Shown here piece by piece: positions 13,101 through 24,962 of a stretch of DNA of 64,000 nt. The stretch lies in the NCBI RefSeq assembly GCF_910592395.1, contig NC_088316.1, positions 18,662,001-18,726,000 of the forward strand, read 5' to 3'. How positions within the stretch are numbered: the stretch's first letter is position 1; every line of letters starts with the position of its first letter. A program made the position numbers and the translations under genes. Origin of the DNA: Lineus longissimus. Taxonomy: Eukaryota > Nemertea > Pilidiophora > Heteronemertea > Lineidae. The notes under the pieces are model-generated. The model was not told the DNA's origin. It saw only the letters and a program-made list of their open reading frames with translations, and did not search any database.

Positions 13101-16100
13101 CAAGTCCGTATTTACCGAAGACACCAACGCAGTTTCCCTTTGGGTACCTGGGGATAGAAGCCTTCATATTGTGACAAACAATTTACTGATATCGAAAAAC
13201 TGTAGAGAGAACAAAAGGAAAAAGCTGCTCTTCCGATACTACGAGACTAAGAGAAAGATGAATAATTGACACTATTTGTAGTATTGGAAAACAAACAGAC
13301 AATCATCACAGAAGAGCATGAAAATCAATGAAAATGGGGCCGCGGTTCAATGCACCAGGCCAGCGATCTTTGTCGCCGTTATCTTAGATGTAAGGAGAAG
13401 GCTAGCCTCTAGCAGTGTTCCCTGTCAACAGCTTGAGACGCCATGAAAGGGTTACCTTTTCCGGTTTTCTCTTCCTTAGGTGGGAGTCTGTATACGGGAA
13501 AGACTGCAGGCGTTAGGATACTAAAAGCAGTTAGAATCCGATGATCACGAGACCCGGATGCATAGGGATGACTCCGAGATAAACAACACGCGGAATTAAA
13601 AACTGCACTTTGTTTCGTTGTAGAATAGACTTTGTGGTGTCTTTTACTGCAAGATCCTTGGGAGAAAACAACACCAGTAATGGAATGCAAACCATTCGTT
13701 CTATTCTTGTTACGGGCGGTGTCAGCAGCCTGGGGCTAGTGCAGGTGTTTAAAGCAGAAACTAATGGTCATATGAATCGATATCATGCAGTTATGGTTAG
13801 AAATCCATCGAGGGACGAGATCCTGTCTATGTATAATTCATTGTAGGACCACTTATCATAAAGCAATTGGTCTCGATCCCTTGCGGTCATTTAGATGTTG
13901 TTAGCCTATCAGTAGATAAACCCAAAGATAGAGTGAGCAAAATATGGTTTAACTTACAAACGGAGGTTATAGGGCCGTATGCAGTTGTTAATTATGCTAG
14001 GGGGCCGCGAGGTAAGTTGATGTGAAAATGCTCTGAATATCAAAGACCCTAGGACCAAAATACGCCGTGGATTGTCGCGTAATTGGTTAAACGACTATGA
14101 CCCTTGGGTATTGTAATCACGGGCAGGCACGTTTCGAAGAGGTACCTTAACGTTTGCACGTGCTGTAACATCCCATCCGGCACGAGACCTGCTTATTGAA
14201 TAACATCCTTAAGTTGATGGTTTCAACGCTGCAAGAGATACTGAATACTGCTTTGCTTGAGAACGCTGTACATTACATACTCTTTGCTCTTGTGTACGCC
14301 AAACACTTATAGTCTCTCTGGTGCAGAGATAATTATATACCTCTTTCTGGTACTTTCACCCTGACCTTCCTTTCCTGCACCATGCCAACATGAACACCGC
14401 CAGTTTTAGATTCGAGCTGTCACTAATGGCGACAGTTCCTAGTTTTGACTGTAAAAAGACATATGCTTCCGATGTACAAGACTAAAATGCTGTGAGACTT
14501 ATTTTGAGGCGAACCGAATTCAGACTCGGCAGCGCCTTTGAAGAGCAGTTTCCAATAGTCCTATATCTCTGTCGGCGGATTACATTTTTATTGGTTTTTT
14601 GAGGTAATCACGAAGTGCCACTCCTACGCTATTCTAGGCACCATTGACAACATCCAAACAAAAATATGTACTGAAATACAACTTGTCCGTTGTTAGTACC
14701 AACCCTGTCGTTTTTCGTTGTCATGTAATACACCAGTTGGCTATAACACCGATAAATTCATTCAAGAATCCACGATTTAAAAACGGAGACCGACACTATA
14801 TATGAACAGCGAAAGTAGTTGGTAAGAATGAGATTGTGCTCTTGCAATGCTAAGAATATATATCAAATAGAAACTACTGAATGGGCAGCGGAGAGTCAAC
14901 AAGGACGGACGGTCATTCTGTAAAATCGAAACTCTTCTTTTTTTACAAGTATCTCATTCATGAAGATTACCTTAAAGCAGAATTCAGCTCGCATGAACGC
15001 TGAAAGCGAATGTGAAGAGATTTGAGGGCGGACTCTTAATGATATTAGAGACTAAGATCTTACTAATCATGGTCAAAGGTATGCCTAATTAGCGGCCAAA
15101 GGTACACTTATATAAATAAATGATTGCTAATGAGTAAATGGTTGCATCAGTCGGCGCATGAACCTTTATTGATTTTGAAGACCAATCGTGTTATTAAGAC
15201 ACCTGTGGCATCAAACATGATTGGAAAAGCCGAATAGTGATTGGAGTTATCCGTAAGGTTGCATTAGTATGTTTAGGGAAAGGCATTTTAGATGATGGAA
15301 TTTAGTAACATTTTTCTTTTTATTGGCAATGGAATGTGTAAAACAGTATATTTGTTGATGTTGGTAGATATCTAAAATCGCAGCTAAGTCAAGCTACATC
15401 ACGATGAAGTCATTTCGCAATCTGATAAGTGGAGTAATAGGCTTTTGTCGTCAACACCAGCTAAGAAGCGTCTGAGCAGTTAACTTATACATTTCATACG
15501 ACACGTTCGGCAAAAATAAACTCATCATCAGTCGCGCCAGAGGCTACGTTGTGCATATTTACGGAGCTTTGCTTTAATTTTGAGTCCAACATCGTTTAAA
15601 TGCGAATACATGGAATTTCAGTATCACACAAAGGTCACAATGACATGTGATATCTCAATGTGGTAGGAAGCCTGCAGAACTCATGTAACCTTTTCTGCTA
15701 CCTTCTAGACTAGGAGATGGTGAATGAGTGATATAGTCGACTCTTAGGCCAAACCTGGTAGTCAAACACAGACAACGCTATCTTCAAACAACATAATGGC
15801 ATTATCAATCCCACTAGCAATGAGAATTTGGGCCACTTTAAGCAGATAGATAATGAAATGGTATCGGTTAAGGCGACATTATTGGGACGAACATTATAAA
15901 TGCCATCGATTAAGGGAGAAATATGGTCGAACGCAGACCCAGGATGACATCGGAACAGAAAAAGCATGAGAAGCAGAATAGGAGGAGGACGACGAGAAGT
16001 TTAAAAACTTTCTGTCAAATCAATGACTTACCCCTCACGCTCGCCAAGTAACATAGCAAGCAGTGTAGCAGTGAAGGCCTTGGTGAGAGACCCAATACAG

Positions 16101-16345
16101 AACCGTGTCGAATCCGTGGCCCTTTCGCCCTTCTCGACATCGGCATACCCGTAAGCTCTGGCATGTAGTATCTTATCCTTCTTCACGATAGCTAGCGACA
16201 GGCCTGGGATATTCCTGCACTTGATCATCCCATTGATGAAGCTGTCTATCTCTCCAATCTCACTTGAAGTAAGGCTCGAGACTAGACCAGGCCCAAAACT
16301 ACCTATTGCTACGACACATAGCAGTTTGAAAGTTAAGTGTTCCAT
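7133..16345 (-). CDS. Secreted class-C beta-lactamase-fold serine hydrolase-like protein (five exons, 586 aa)
   Basis: Exons in transcript order: 16345-16032, 9863-9684, 8910-8647, 8366-8113, 7881-7133; all phases agree and give 586 residues. The family comprises class C beta-lactamases, penicillin-binding-protein relatives and animal LACTB-like proteins. All three active-site motifs are present: S86-L-T-K89 (nucleophile and lysine), Y182-N-N184 (YxN) and H344-S-G346 (the KTG position). An N-terminal hydrophobic stretch (LLCVVAIGSFGPG) looks like a signal peptide. After the catalytic domain comes a region of about 200 residues with many N-x-S/T sites, then a serine-rich stretch and a hydrophobic tail (residues about 567-586) that fits a GPI-anchor signal or membrane segment. 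An extracellular, membrane-tethered hydrolase is the likely product; the substrate is unknown. Animal relatives include biomineral-associated proteins such as gigasin-6, but such a role is only a guess here. Confidence 0.88.
9864..16031 (-). other. 6.2-kb first intron of the beta-lactamase-like gene
   Basis: The intron runs from a clear donor after exon 1 (gtaagt on the minus strand, beginning at 16031) to the acceptor before exon 2 (ending at 9864). Apart from the trinucleotide run at its 3' end I see no exon, RNA gene or intact mobile element. The codons joined across it read ...GEREGMGWDT..., as expected for the family, so no exon appears to be missing. Confidence 0.6.
9889..10012. repeat. 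GAY-type trinucleotide-rich microsatellite
   Basis: An imperfect run of gac/gat/ggt triplets lies just upstream of exon 2 of the beta-lactamase-like gene, inside its first intron. Read on the minus strand it gives an artificial serine-rich frame, which is not evidence of coding. Confidence 0.8.
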
Positions 16346-19300
16346 CTTGCACGGCCAACCCCCTCGGACGGATTAAATCCCTGAAGTTATACGGCGGTAC
16401 CACCGCAAGACACCATGCTCGAGACACCTGCGGATGTATCCTAACAGTCGCACTTGAATTAATACTTTATGCGATGATCCATCCAGGTAATCCCAGTGTC
16501 AATCCACTCCTCTGTGCCTTCCTATCTTGAGGGCGGTCTCCGCGCGCTGATCACACCAGCCGTACTGCACACGATCAATCGCTGCAAGTTGTTGCTCGGT
16601 TCCCGCGCTCTCTGAGAAACGAGAGATCGTTGGCAAAAACTCCGCCACGTAACACGATCTTAGATCTGAGCAGGTACTGTCTCATCGTTCTTTGACTTTG
16701 ACATCTTGCAGCTAAACCAGATTGTCGACCGGACAACTCAATTTTTCGATCTGTTCTATTTCGATATCTTAACGCTCTCCTTGCCAACTCAACAAGCATT
16801 TTGAAGATAAGTCATTGTATGTTGACATAATCATGTCGATTTACAGTTAAGTAATTGTATTTGTTTCGGACAGTTGTTTAGCTATTTCGCCGAGCTGGCA
16901 TTTTTTTCGATCGGCACCTCATTCAGAAAGATGCTTTGGAACTGTCTCTGGACTAGGAATACTGGACAGCGAAGGAGCGCCACAAGGGCCTATTTTCACC
17001 ACTTCACAGATAGAGCCCTTAACCCTCCTCATTCAGCAATGACACACAGTGACATGACCAACACCCTACAAGTACAGTTAGGAACCCTTGCATACGGTAT
17101 TTTAAACTCCTTTAAGACGGGGAGTTGCAGTCAAAGTGGTTAATATCAGTAGATCTATAACATGTATGTTCTTTGATTCAACATCGTGGCAACTACCCAA
17201 GCCGACTAGAAAATCAAATCTTTTTTTCTTTGGATATTTGACCTCAGGGGTGAGAGTCGCTCATTAAATGAGCCTGGCATATCGAAATGGCGACACTATG
17301 AAATCAAAATATGAAATGCAATCAAAAATAATGACACGCTGACAGTATGCAGTGTGTCCCAGAGAGATTTCCCATTCAGTTTGCTGAGAGTTTATTGCTA
17401 TTTCGCCACACAGACATGCCATTTTGCCAAATGGTCGTGTTATCAATTAAACTATGTGGATAACCACACTGACTCAAGCATTTCCTGGAAGCTATTGAGA
17501 ATCCATTCTTTCTTCGACTGGCTAGTCCGAAGCAAATATCTTAATGGATATGAGAAGAGAGGCGTCACACTTTCCACTTCAGTAAGCTTCATTTAGCAAC
17601 CAAAAAGACCAGCCTGGTATCACGAAGGTATGCCCTTGAGGACTCAAATTCATGAATGGACTCAAGTGCTCTTCTATACCTGAAGCTACGCTATGGGCCC
17701 ATCATTCCATCCATTCTGGAACACTCTGTATAGAACTTCTGCCTTGGAATCAGTGTCTGGTACCGAGCTTCCAGTAATAGCCATCAATTTTCTCGCTTTA
17801 ATAAAATCGCTCTGCAGTGTTAATTGACGAATTCCTGAGATAACTTGTCTTCATACAACGCAGGGTTGTCATGCTAAGCAGATTTCGCAACCCCTACGCA
17901 CGACGAAGTAGGAACCATGCAGGTCTGTTATGTGTGTCGTCTCATTAAGTCCTGTACGTGCTACCTCACGTACATGGCACTTGTATATCATCTTCTTTTT
18001 AAATCCTGTGGGAGAAATCAATTTCTTTTTAAAAAGTCGTTGTTATAAGACCGTTCGATCAATTCCCCGTACTTAGCCGCTCTTTGTAACGGACCCTTGC
18101 GAATTTCTAAGGTAGGCTACACTATGTCAGAAATGCCATCACCAAGCGATGGGAAAGATAAACGTGATGTTACTTCCTCGTTCTGTGTATACTATCTGAG
18201 TAGTGCTAGATAAACGTCGTCTGTTGGTCATCAGGATTTGTTGAAGTGGTAAGAGAATATCAACTATGAGCTGAAACACTTTAAAAAATCAAGTGCCCTT
18301 ATCCAGACGAAACATAGCTGTAGCAAACACTGCTAGTTCTTTAGCTGTGTTCACGGTTTCTAGTTTATTCATGACGAATAATGGCATTGGTATACCTAGA
18401 CACAGGAGCCCAGACTCCCCCTTGGGTCTATCAGCAAAAAAGATCTTCAGTCAACTAAGTATGACTTTTCGTCACCTTTCATAAGTCAAATTGTTGAAAA
18501 AACCATGGATTTCTGCTAAATATCCATTCAATAAATCAACACGCACGAGCTTGTTAAAAATACTGAATACTCTTACAATCCTGACATTGATCGGCGAGTG
18601 AAGATTGATCTGATATCGACCGAGCGTGGGAGATATCTATCCGCGTAATATGTGGGGGCGTGGATATGAAATCAAAGGAGTCCCAAGGTCTATTTTCAGT
18701 GTCCGTTTTCATTTTACACTACAAATTCCTTTCTATGCTTCGTGCAATTTGATATTAAAAGTACCAGAAGAAGAGATCAACATGATCTGACAGATTAGAA
18801 ATAGAACAAAGATAGCTACTTTTACGATCAATCTCTCAACGATTATTTCATAACAAACACAGCATTGATTCATATCATAAGGCCGGATGAAGATAAAAAC
18901 CTGTTTCGCGTGCCTTATTGGTCGCACGGACGCACCCGAAAATTGTTATTTATCATTTCATATTTGCCACGCCCTCATTCAATGTACTGGAAGCACTTCT
19001 GTTATACGAGTATTATTCCTGATGAGATGATAAGTCGTGATTATGGGATACTGGTGGATCATCTATTTTGGTGGATCTGGGGAACCTTCCAGAGGAACAT
19101 GGTAACATTTTTGCTGCTAACGAGTTTCCAGGTATTGCGTCTCAACCGCTAATTTCTTCCTGGGACGAAAAAGTGGCACAGCTGATATAAGGGGATTTGA
19201 TTTTCAGCAGCCCCGAGTAATCTTCATCTTGCTAAATTATCGATCACTACAGCAAAAGGATATCCCGCTCAACGAAATAAGCTGTAATCATTTAGTTGTT

Positions 19301-21617
19301 CATCAGGTATCGTTTGTGCAGCTTCAACGGTAAAAAACCCCTTTCGTGTTCATTGATGAGTTTGGTCGTCTGTAATGCAAAATAGCCAGTTTAGTATTGA
19401 AGTTTTTTATTTATCATGAGATATCTTGTATGGCTCGAAAAGCAGTCCGGCGTGACAGCGGATATAGTCCCCCTGGAGTCATAGTCCGGTAGCATTGTAT
19501 TTGACCAATTAAGCGGCATGATCTATTGTACCGCTAACCCTAACCAAAACATTTAGCAATGCGGGCTATTGTTACACGGACTATCAGCCCTAGGACTACT
19601 ATCCCCGCCACACCGGCGTGAAATGTGTGATAATCGAGAAGTATATACGCATCTCGCAAAGATTCTACTGAGTTTTTTCTAAGAGGCTGCCGGTTGAGGT
19701 CCGTGCGTGGAATAGTTTTTGAGGAAGATGGCTTGGAAGTTTGACCCTCCGGTCATAACAAGTCAGACCCAAATATATTTCGTATTGATACCAAATGAAA
19801 ATGTTGACACAAGCCAACATACATGTAATACCAAGTCAGACACATATGATGCAAATATATAAACCGATGACATTTCGACCCAAATCGACGGCTCAATGTG
19901 ATTAGTAAACATTTACGTTACAAAGGTGATTCTTTTTGTGCCAACATGAAAGAATCGTGATATTTATCTTTTCTTAGTGCAGTATTTACGAATCGTTCTG
20001 TTCAGAGGCGATTTGCTTTCCTTTGTTAGATCAAAGATATCATGGCTTAAATTGGGACTTAAGTAAGGAAATGTCTCACATCAATGCGATATTCATTAAT
20101 TGTTTCCTTTCTGCTAATGCATTGATCAGAAGGCTTTCAATTTGACGTTCTTCTCTCCCTGCGTGAGATGATCAGGCCTGAACTTGCGCCTAGATTTATC
20201 AAGGTCGACGCTTCATGCTTTCAATCATCTGAACGGTTTTCAATGAAATACACCAGGAGGTTAAATCTGTACATTGGATTAGAATTTACTGGGGATCTTC
20301 TATAGTTTCACCATTGCCACTAAGACTTCTCCGGACTGACGTTGTCTCGTCCAGGAAATTGCGAGATCGGACGAGAAAATGACAATTGCCAGACGGTGTT
20401 CTTGCACAAAATCAACGGACGACTATACTTGTTATGAGTTCCTACTTGGTGTGAAAAAGCATTCGGAAAGGGTTAACGCTAATGATATTGACACTAACGA
20501 AATAAGCGATACGGGGAATACCACCTTGATTAAAACTTGTCACTAATTGGCTGAGATACCCCGAGGTGATTGCCGATTAGAAAGTGATATCCTGCGAGAC
20601 GTCCTTATACCTAGGGTAAAAACTAGTAGAGGTCCCCATACGCGAAGCCGAACGTATCCTCAGTCAGCAATTGTTTGGTTTTATTACACAAAACTGCCAA
20701 ATTATCGCAGGGGTTTTCTTTTCGCGGAATTTTGTGAATAACCTCGTTTTGCAACATAAAAATCGGAAAAATATTGAAAGGTAGACAAAAACTTTAAACA
20801 TTTTTGTTGCAATTCACCAAAATAAAAATCTTGTGAATACAATGAAATGTGTTTGGGCTCCTTCAGCTCATGAATGTATTATCAGAATCATGGTTTCTGT
20901 CGTCAAATACTGGACTGAAAAGTTGCTGCCGTTATCAACAGTACTATTGTATAATCCGCAGGTGCAATCAGCCGACGGAACGAATGAAATACAACACTAC
21001 CCTTCATTCCAACAACCATGGCACCTGCAGCCATATTGTCATTCTTCAAACCTCGATCACTGCATGCACTTAACAGATCTCGCCATGTGTATGTTTGGAT
21101 AATATACGAAATTATCATCTGGGGACGAGATGATGATTCTTGTTTATAATTGTTTAATGATACGTATCACGTGGCAAACCGCTACTAATTGAACGGAGAG
21201 AGTGGAGAGAATAACCAGTTCCGGTTACAACGACGTCAAGAAAATGGTTTAGCAGCATCGTACCCAGTGGGCTACCATGATAGAGTGCCGTTGTCAAGCG
21301 CTGTTCGAGCCTAGATTTCTGAGAACTGTCAACAAAATCTCCGAAGTCATCTTACTGATCCACTGAAAAAGCTATAAAATCTTTCCTTTTTGTATTATGA
21401 TATACGCCTTTATGAGAATGTTTCATTTTTATGACGGATTATGTAAAATCACCGCATTGACCATTGTGATGTTGGTGAGACAACCATAACCTGGGTAGTA
21501 CAATATGTGTGACTGTATATTAAAACAGATTATCGGTGGATATATATTCGTCTCTTTTCCCCATTCAAATGCACACATTAACAGATCCATTTCTTCGTCT
21601 CTATTCTTATTGCCCTT
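16346..21617. other. Gene-poor intergenic region
   Basis: This holds the promoter of the beta-lactamase-like gene (right of 16345) and the 3' flank of the two-Ig gene. I found no supportable exon. The only clear structure is the fold-back element at 19456-19612. Confidence 0.5.
19456..19612. mobile_element. MITE-like fold-back element with 9-bp flanking direct repeat
   Basis: The ends are imperfect inverted repeats: about 19459-19496 pairs with 19571-19608, sharing ATAGTCC...CTGG...ATAGTCCG-type blocks. The nine bases ccggcgtga flank it exactly, at 19447-19455 and 19613-19621, as a target-site duplication would. No transposase is encoded, so it would be non-autonomous. A 9-base duplication is typical of Mutator-like elements, but the family is unproven. 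Confidence 0.55.
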
Positions 21618-23738
21618 CTACTTTATTGTAGCTGTAATCTTCTTCTGCAACATCAAACCCTTGGCCGCATCCTCCGCCCGGCAGATGTATGTCCCGGCAT
21701 CCGAAGTCTCCACGTTCTTGATGAGCAACCCAGTGTCCCGGACCTTGTATTTTGAAGCTGCAGAGAGAGATTGTGACTTTGTACAAGAAGCAATTTGATT
21801 ATTGGATTGAGGTTGAAAGATCCCAGAAGCTTGATCTGGGTATCTCCACCACTTCAGTCTCTACTCGACAGTTAAGGCGCAGCTTGAGCAACGGGCACTC
21901 GTCGATAGACTGCATGGCTCGCGCACAAGGCAAGCCCCTTGGGAACTTCGGCTCTTGGGGAAGTAACAGCGGCACTGCCAAGTACCCCAACTGATATAGA
22001 GTAGACAAATCGGCAGGAGCACTGGTCCACCGACAGACTTTGTGAGGGAGAATGGCAATATGGCGACGGTGCCAAAAGCGAGCTGAGAGGTCAAGCTAGG
22101 AGGATCGTCAGCAATCAGCACCAGATGGCAATTGAGAAGGATATTGGAGGGGGATGTCTTGCCAGCCATACTTACAGTCATTTATATTCACAAGTTGACC
22201 TCCTCTCAGCCATGCGACTACCGTATCGTTACCACTACCACCTCCTACTAAACACTCCAGTAGAGACCCCCTTCCCAACTTCAGTGTCTGGTCTGGGAAA
22301 GCGGTGACAGTCAATGGGTCTGAAAGACAAAAAGACACAGTGAAATAGATACTGCAGGTGTTGCAGATAAATGCACTTTTCCCTATTTGATGTCGAGAAG
22401 ACAAAACGGCACCATCTTCGATTCAGTTGGTAAACCAACCAACCTCACGAGGCTATATCCCAAGTCGCACCATAATGTATGTTATCTGCAAATGTTCTGA
22501 CACTAACATCCGCGCCATCTGTGCATTGATAAGTGTCAGTGTCAGTGATCCGGCTTTGCACGTCATGTTATATATCATTAACATTCGCGCCATCTACGAA
22601 TCAAATGGTGGTGCAATTGGTAAACCAAGCAACTCACCCGCGAGCTGCAACCCAAGTGCACGACGTTACCTGTAACACGTGTACATGTCTGCCTGGAAAT
22701 GAGATACGTACTGTAAGTCTTGATTTGCTTGCTATCGAGGGCATGTCGTCCGGTCAACGGGTCCTCCGCATGGCATGACACTGGACCTTCGATTTTTTTG
22801 TCAAATTTCAGATACACTTTGACATGAGGCCATTCGTCCTTGGAGGTGATAATGGAGTTACTAAAAATCAAGAAATTGTTTCTTAGATTACATACGGTGG
22901 ATCGACCATTTGTCAAGATTTTAATAATCAAACTGCTATCCAGTCAACTGGCGTCGGACTTATATTTCAATATCGCGTGCGATGACGAATTACATTAGAG
23001 GGACTACGCCCCTCGCAGCTCCTTAGAATGGCACGCACTTATTAAACTGCAAAATCCTTACCTTCCCGGAAGCACCTTGGCGCCATCAAACGTCTGAAAG
23101 TATAACCGCAGACCAGGCAGATGTTCCTTTGTCTTCAGATGGCACAACAACATCATATGACTGCCAATAGGGCGCGACAGTAAGAGGCCTGGAGGTGTCA
23201 CTGCGACGTGGAAGTTATCTGCTGGTGGCGGTGCTGCAACTGATGGTACACAGACGGAGATATTCAATATTGGGAGGAAATCCGAGCGGGGAAGGACGAC
23301 TTCCATTAAGAATGTCGCCTACCATTTTGTTGCGTATAGGGCTTGACAGTATAAACTGTGAAGCCAAGTGCGAACACTACCACATGGCATGGTAATGGGC
23401 CAGAACTCACGGCCAAAGAGAATCAACGTCGAACTTACAGCTTTGTCCTGCCGAAGCCGAAGCGAAAAGAATTGTTGATCATTTTTTCCTATGTGGCAAC
23501 GTGACCCCCATAGTGCACGCAAGTCGGCCTATACTTGTTCGGTCAACACGGACGTGCACCCCGTAGAGGTCTTTCAGCTCGTTGCGATGGTAGGAACATA
23601 CGTTCCCAAACAATGACGGGAAACACTCCGAAACGGATACACTCAAACGCATAACATCGACCTGAAGGCAATGTTGTCAATTCACTCACCAGTTATCTCA
23701 ATAACCAGACATACTAAAACAGCAATGATGGACTTCAT
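21618..23738 (-). CDS. Small secreted protein with two Ig-like domains, NCAM/fasciclin II-like (five exons, 219 aa)
   Basis: Exons in transcript order: 23738-23690, 23239-23062, 22860-22712, 22319-22176, 21757-21618; the phases 1, 2, 1, 1 agree and the frame closes at 219 residues. Exon 1 encodes a signal peptide (MKSIIAVLVCLVIEITG). Domain 1 (about 26-125) has C49 and C105 but lacks the usual DxGxYxC. Domain 2 (about 127-219) is a textbook I-set fold: C148, W162, then D193-A-G-T-Y-I-C199 in the stretch LLIKNVETSDAGTYICRAE, resembling the second Ig domain of fasciclin II/NCAM. The frame ends right after this domain (ITATIK, stop), with no membrane segment, so the product should be a soluble ligand or decoy-like protein. 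The exon 2 acceptor could also be six bases further in (23233). It may be a short paralogue or a truncated longer gene. Confidence 0.82.
22417..22665. repeat. Local duplication inside an intron of the two-Ig gene
   Basis: Two blocks recur with differences: ttggtaaaccaa(c/g)caac(c)tcac at about 22426 and 22617, and cactaacatccgcgccatct at 22501 against cattaacattcgcgccatct at 22576. It lies in intron 3 and has no coding meaning. Confidence 0.5.
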
Positions 23739-24841
23739 CGTTCAAACGCTATCTGGAAATGAAACAGAAGGTTCTCAGTATAGGGATAGAGTTCGATCCA
23801 TAATCTGAGCACGACGGATGTATAACCCTAAGAGAATAGTTTAAGGCATGTCGCAAAAGTGGTTGGCATATGTGATTTGCTTGAAAAACAATGCGGGTCA
23901 AATATATGATGGTTGACAAATCGCTCCGAAATTAATTTGAGTTTACTACCCATAGTTTCGTTACCCACGTTATGGGCCGCTTACACTTTCCAATAATCTT
24001 ATAGCGGTGATGTACTCCTCAGAGATACGATTGACAGCCTTTATCAGTTTGTTTTTTTGCCACGTTTTAATCAAAAGTTCTTTCGGTGCATTCCGGTAAC
24101 TTAAGAGCCAAAAGTTGGATTTATCATCTACCTCCAAGTACATGTAAATATATACTTCATATCAGTTACAATCGTATACTTGAATCATATGTTCTTTTAC
24201 TCTTTTTGGACCTCTGCTTTTTTTCACTTCATATACATATAGAACCACGAAGAGGGGTATAGACGTTTAGAACAAATAAAACCTTTCAAAACCAGCATCA
24301 AACGAGCCGCAAAATTCATCATCTGACTAGACATGTACTGAGATCGCTGTAGAAAGAATTGAATAACTATATATGACTTACCACGCTTTTCTGCTCGGAT
24401 TTTCCAGTTCTGTGCTTCGTGTCCTTCCGTATTGTGACCTTCTATCGGAATGTAAATCTAGATACTAGTACCAGGACAACTTGGTCCATATAGGGGCACA
24501 TGACCTTCGGCATTACACAACCGAATACAAAATACCATTCCCATACCCTGATATTCGTAATTACTTTCAGATTTTTATTGTCTTAGGGATCGTGTCTGCT
24601 TGATACAGAATACATGAACAATGAACAATAATTAGCAGGGTTCAATTTGACCTTCTGCCTACCGGACCCGTTGCCTCATAGTCCGGCGGTTGCTGGTGGT
24701 ATAACGAAAATGGCTGCTCTTACATCTATTCAACAATGGCGTAGAGGTAAATCAAAAAGATCCTTCAAAGAGCGTAGTAAATGGCTAAGCGACATATCTA
24801 TGGGATTTCATGAGACACAAAGAAAATCTCCACCCTAACAT
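23739..24841. other. Intergenic region, promoter side of the two-Ig gene
   Basis: No exon is supported. A short plus-strand open frame at 24647-24838 has no recognisable motif and I do not call it. The 5' control region of the two-Ig gene should lie just right of 23738; no clear TATA box is visible. Confidence 0.4.
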
Positions 24842-24960
24842 GAAAGCCTTGGTGGTTCAACGGTTAGAATGTTCTATGAACGGGTACTGGTTCCATCAGG
24901 GTCTATTCTGCCGCAGTTGTGAGTGCTAATCTATAAGACGGGTGCTGGTTTCGTCGCAAG
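24842..24960 (+). repeat. tRNA-derived SINE-like element
   Basis: It begins gccttggtggttcaacggtt, an A-box-like tRNA head, and has a B-box-like ggttccatcagg about 35 bases later. A second, similar block (gggtgctggtttcgtcgcaa) follows near 24940. It abuts the 3' end of the FABP-like gene, so it may contribute to that gene's 3' untranslated region. Confidence 0.35.
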
Positions 24961-24962
24961 GT

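Noticed and set aside
13409-13846. Opposed open frames of 78-93 codons inside the long first intron
   Set aside because: No family similarity, no splice context and no codon-like bias that I can see.
19530-19545. ctaaccctaacc resembling telomere repeat
   Set aside because: Only two units, inside the loop of a fold-back element; not a telomere.
24647-24838. Open frame of 63 codons between the two-Ig and FABP-like genes
   Set aside because: No domain, no conserved context; likely chance.
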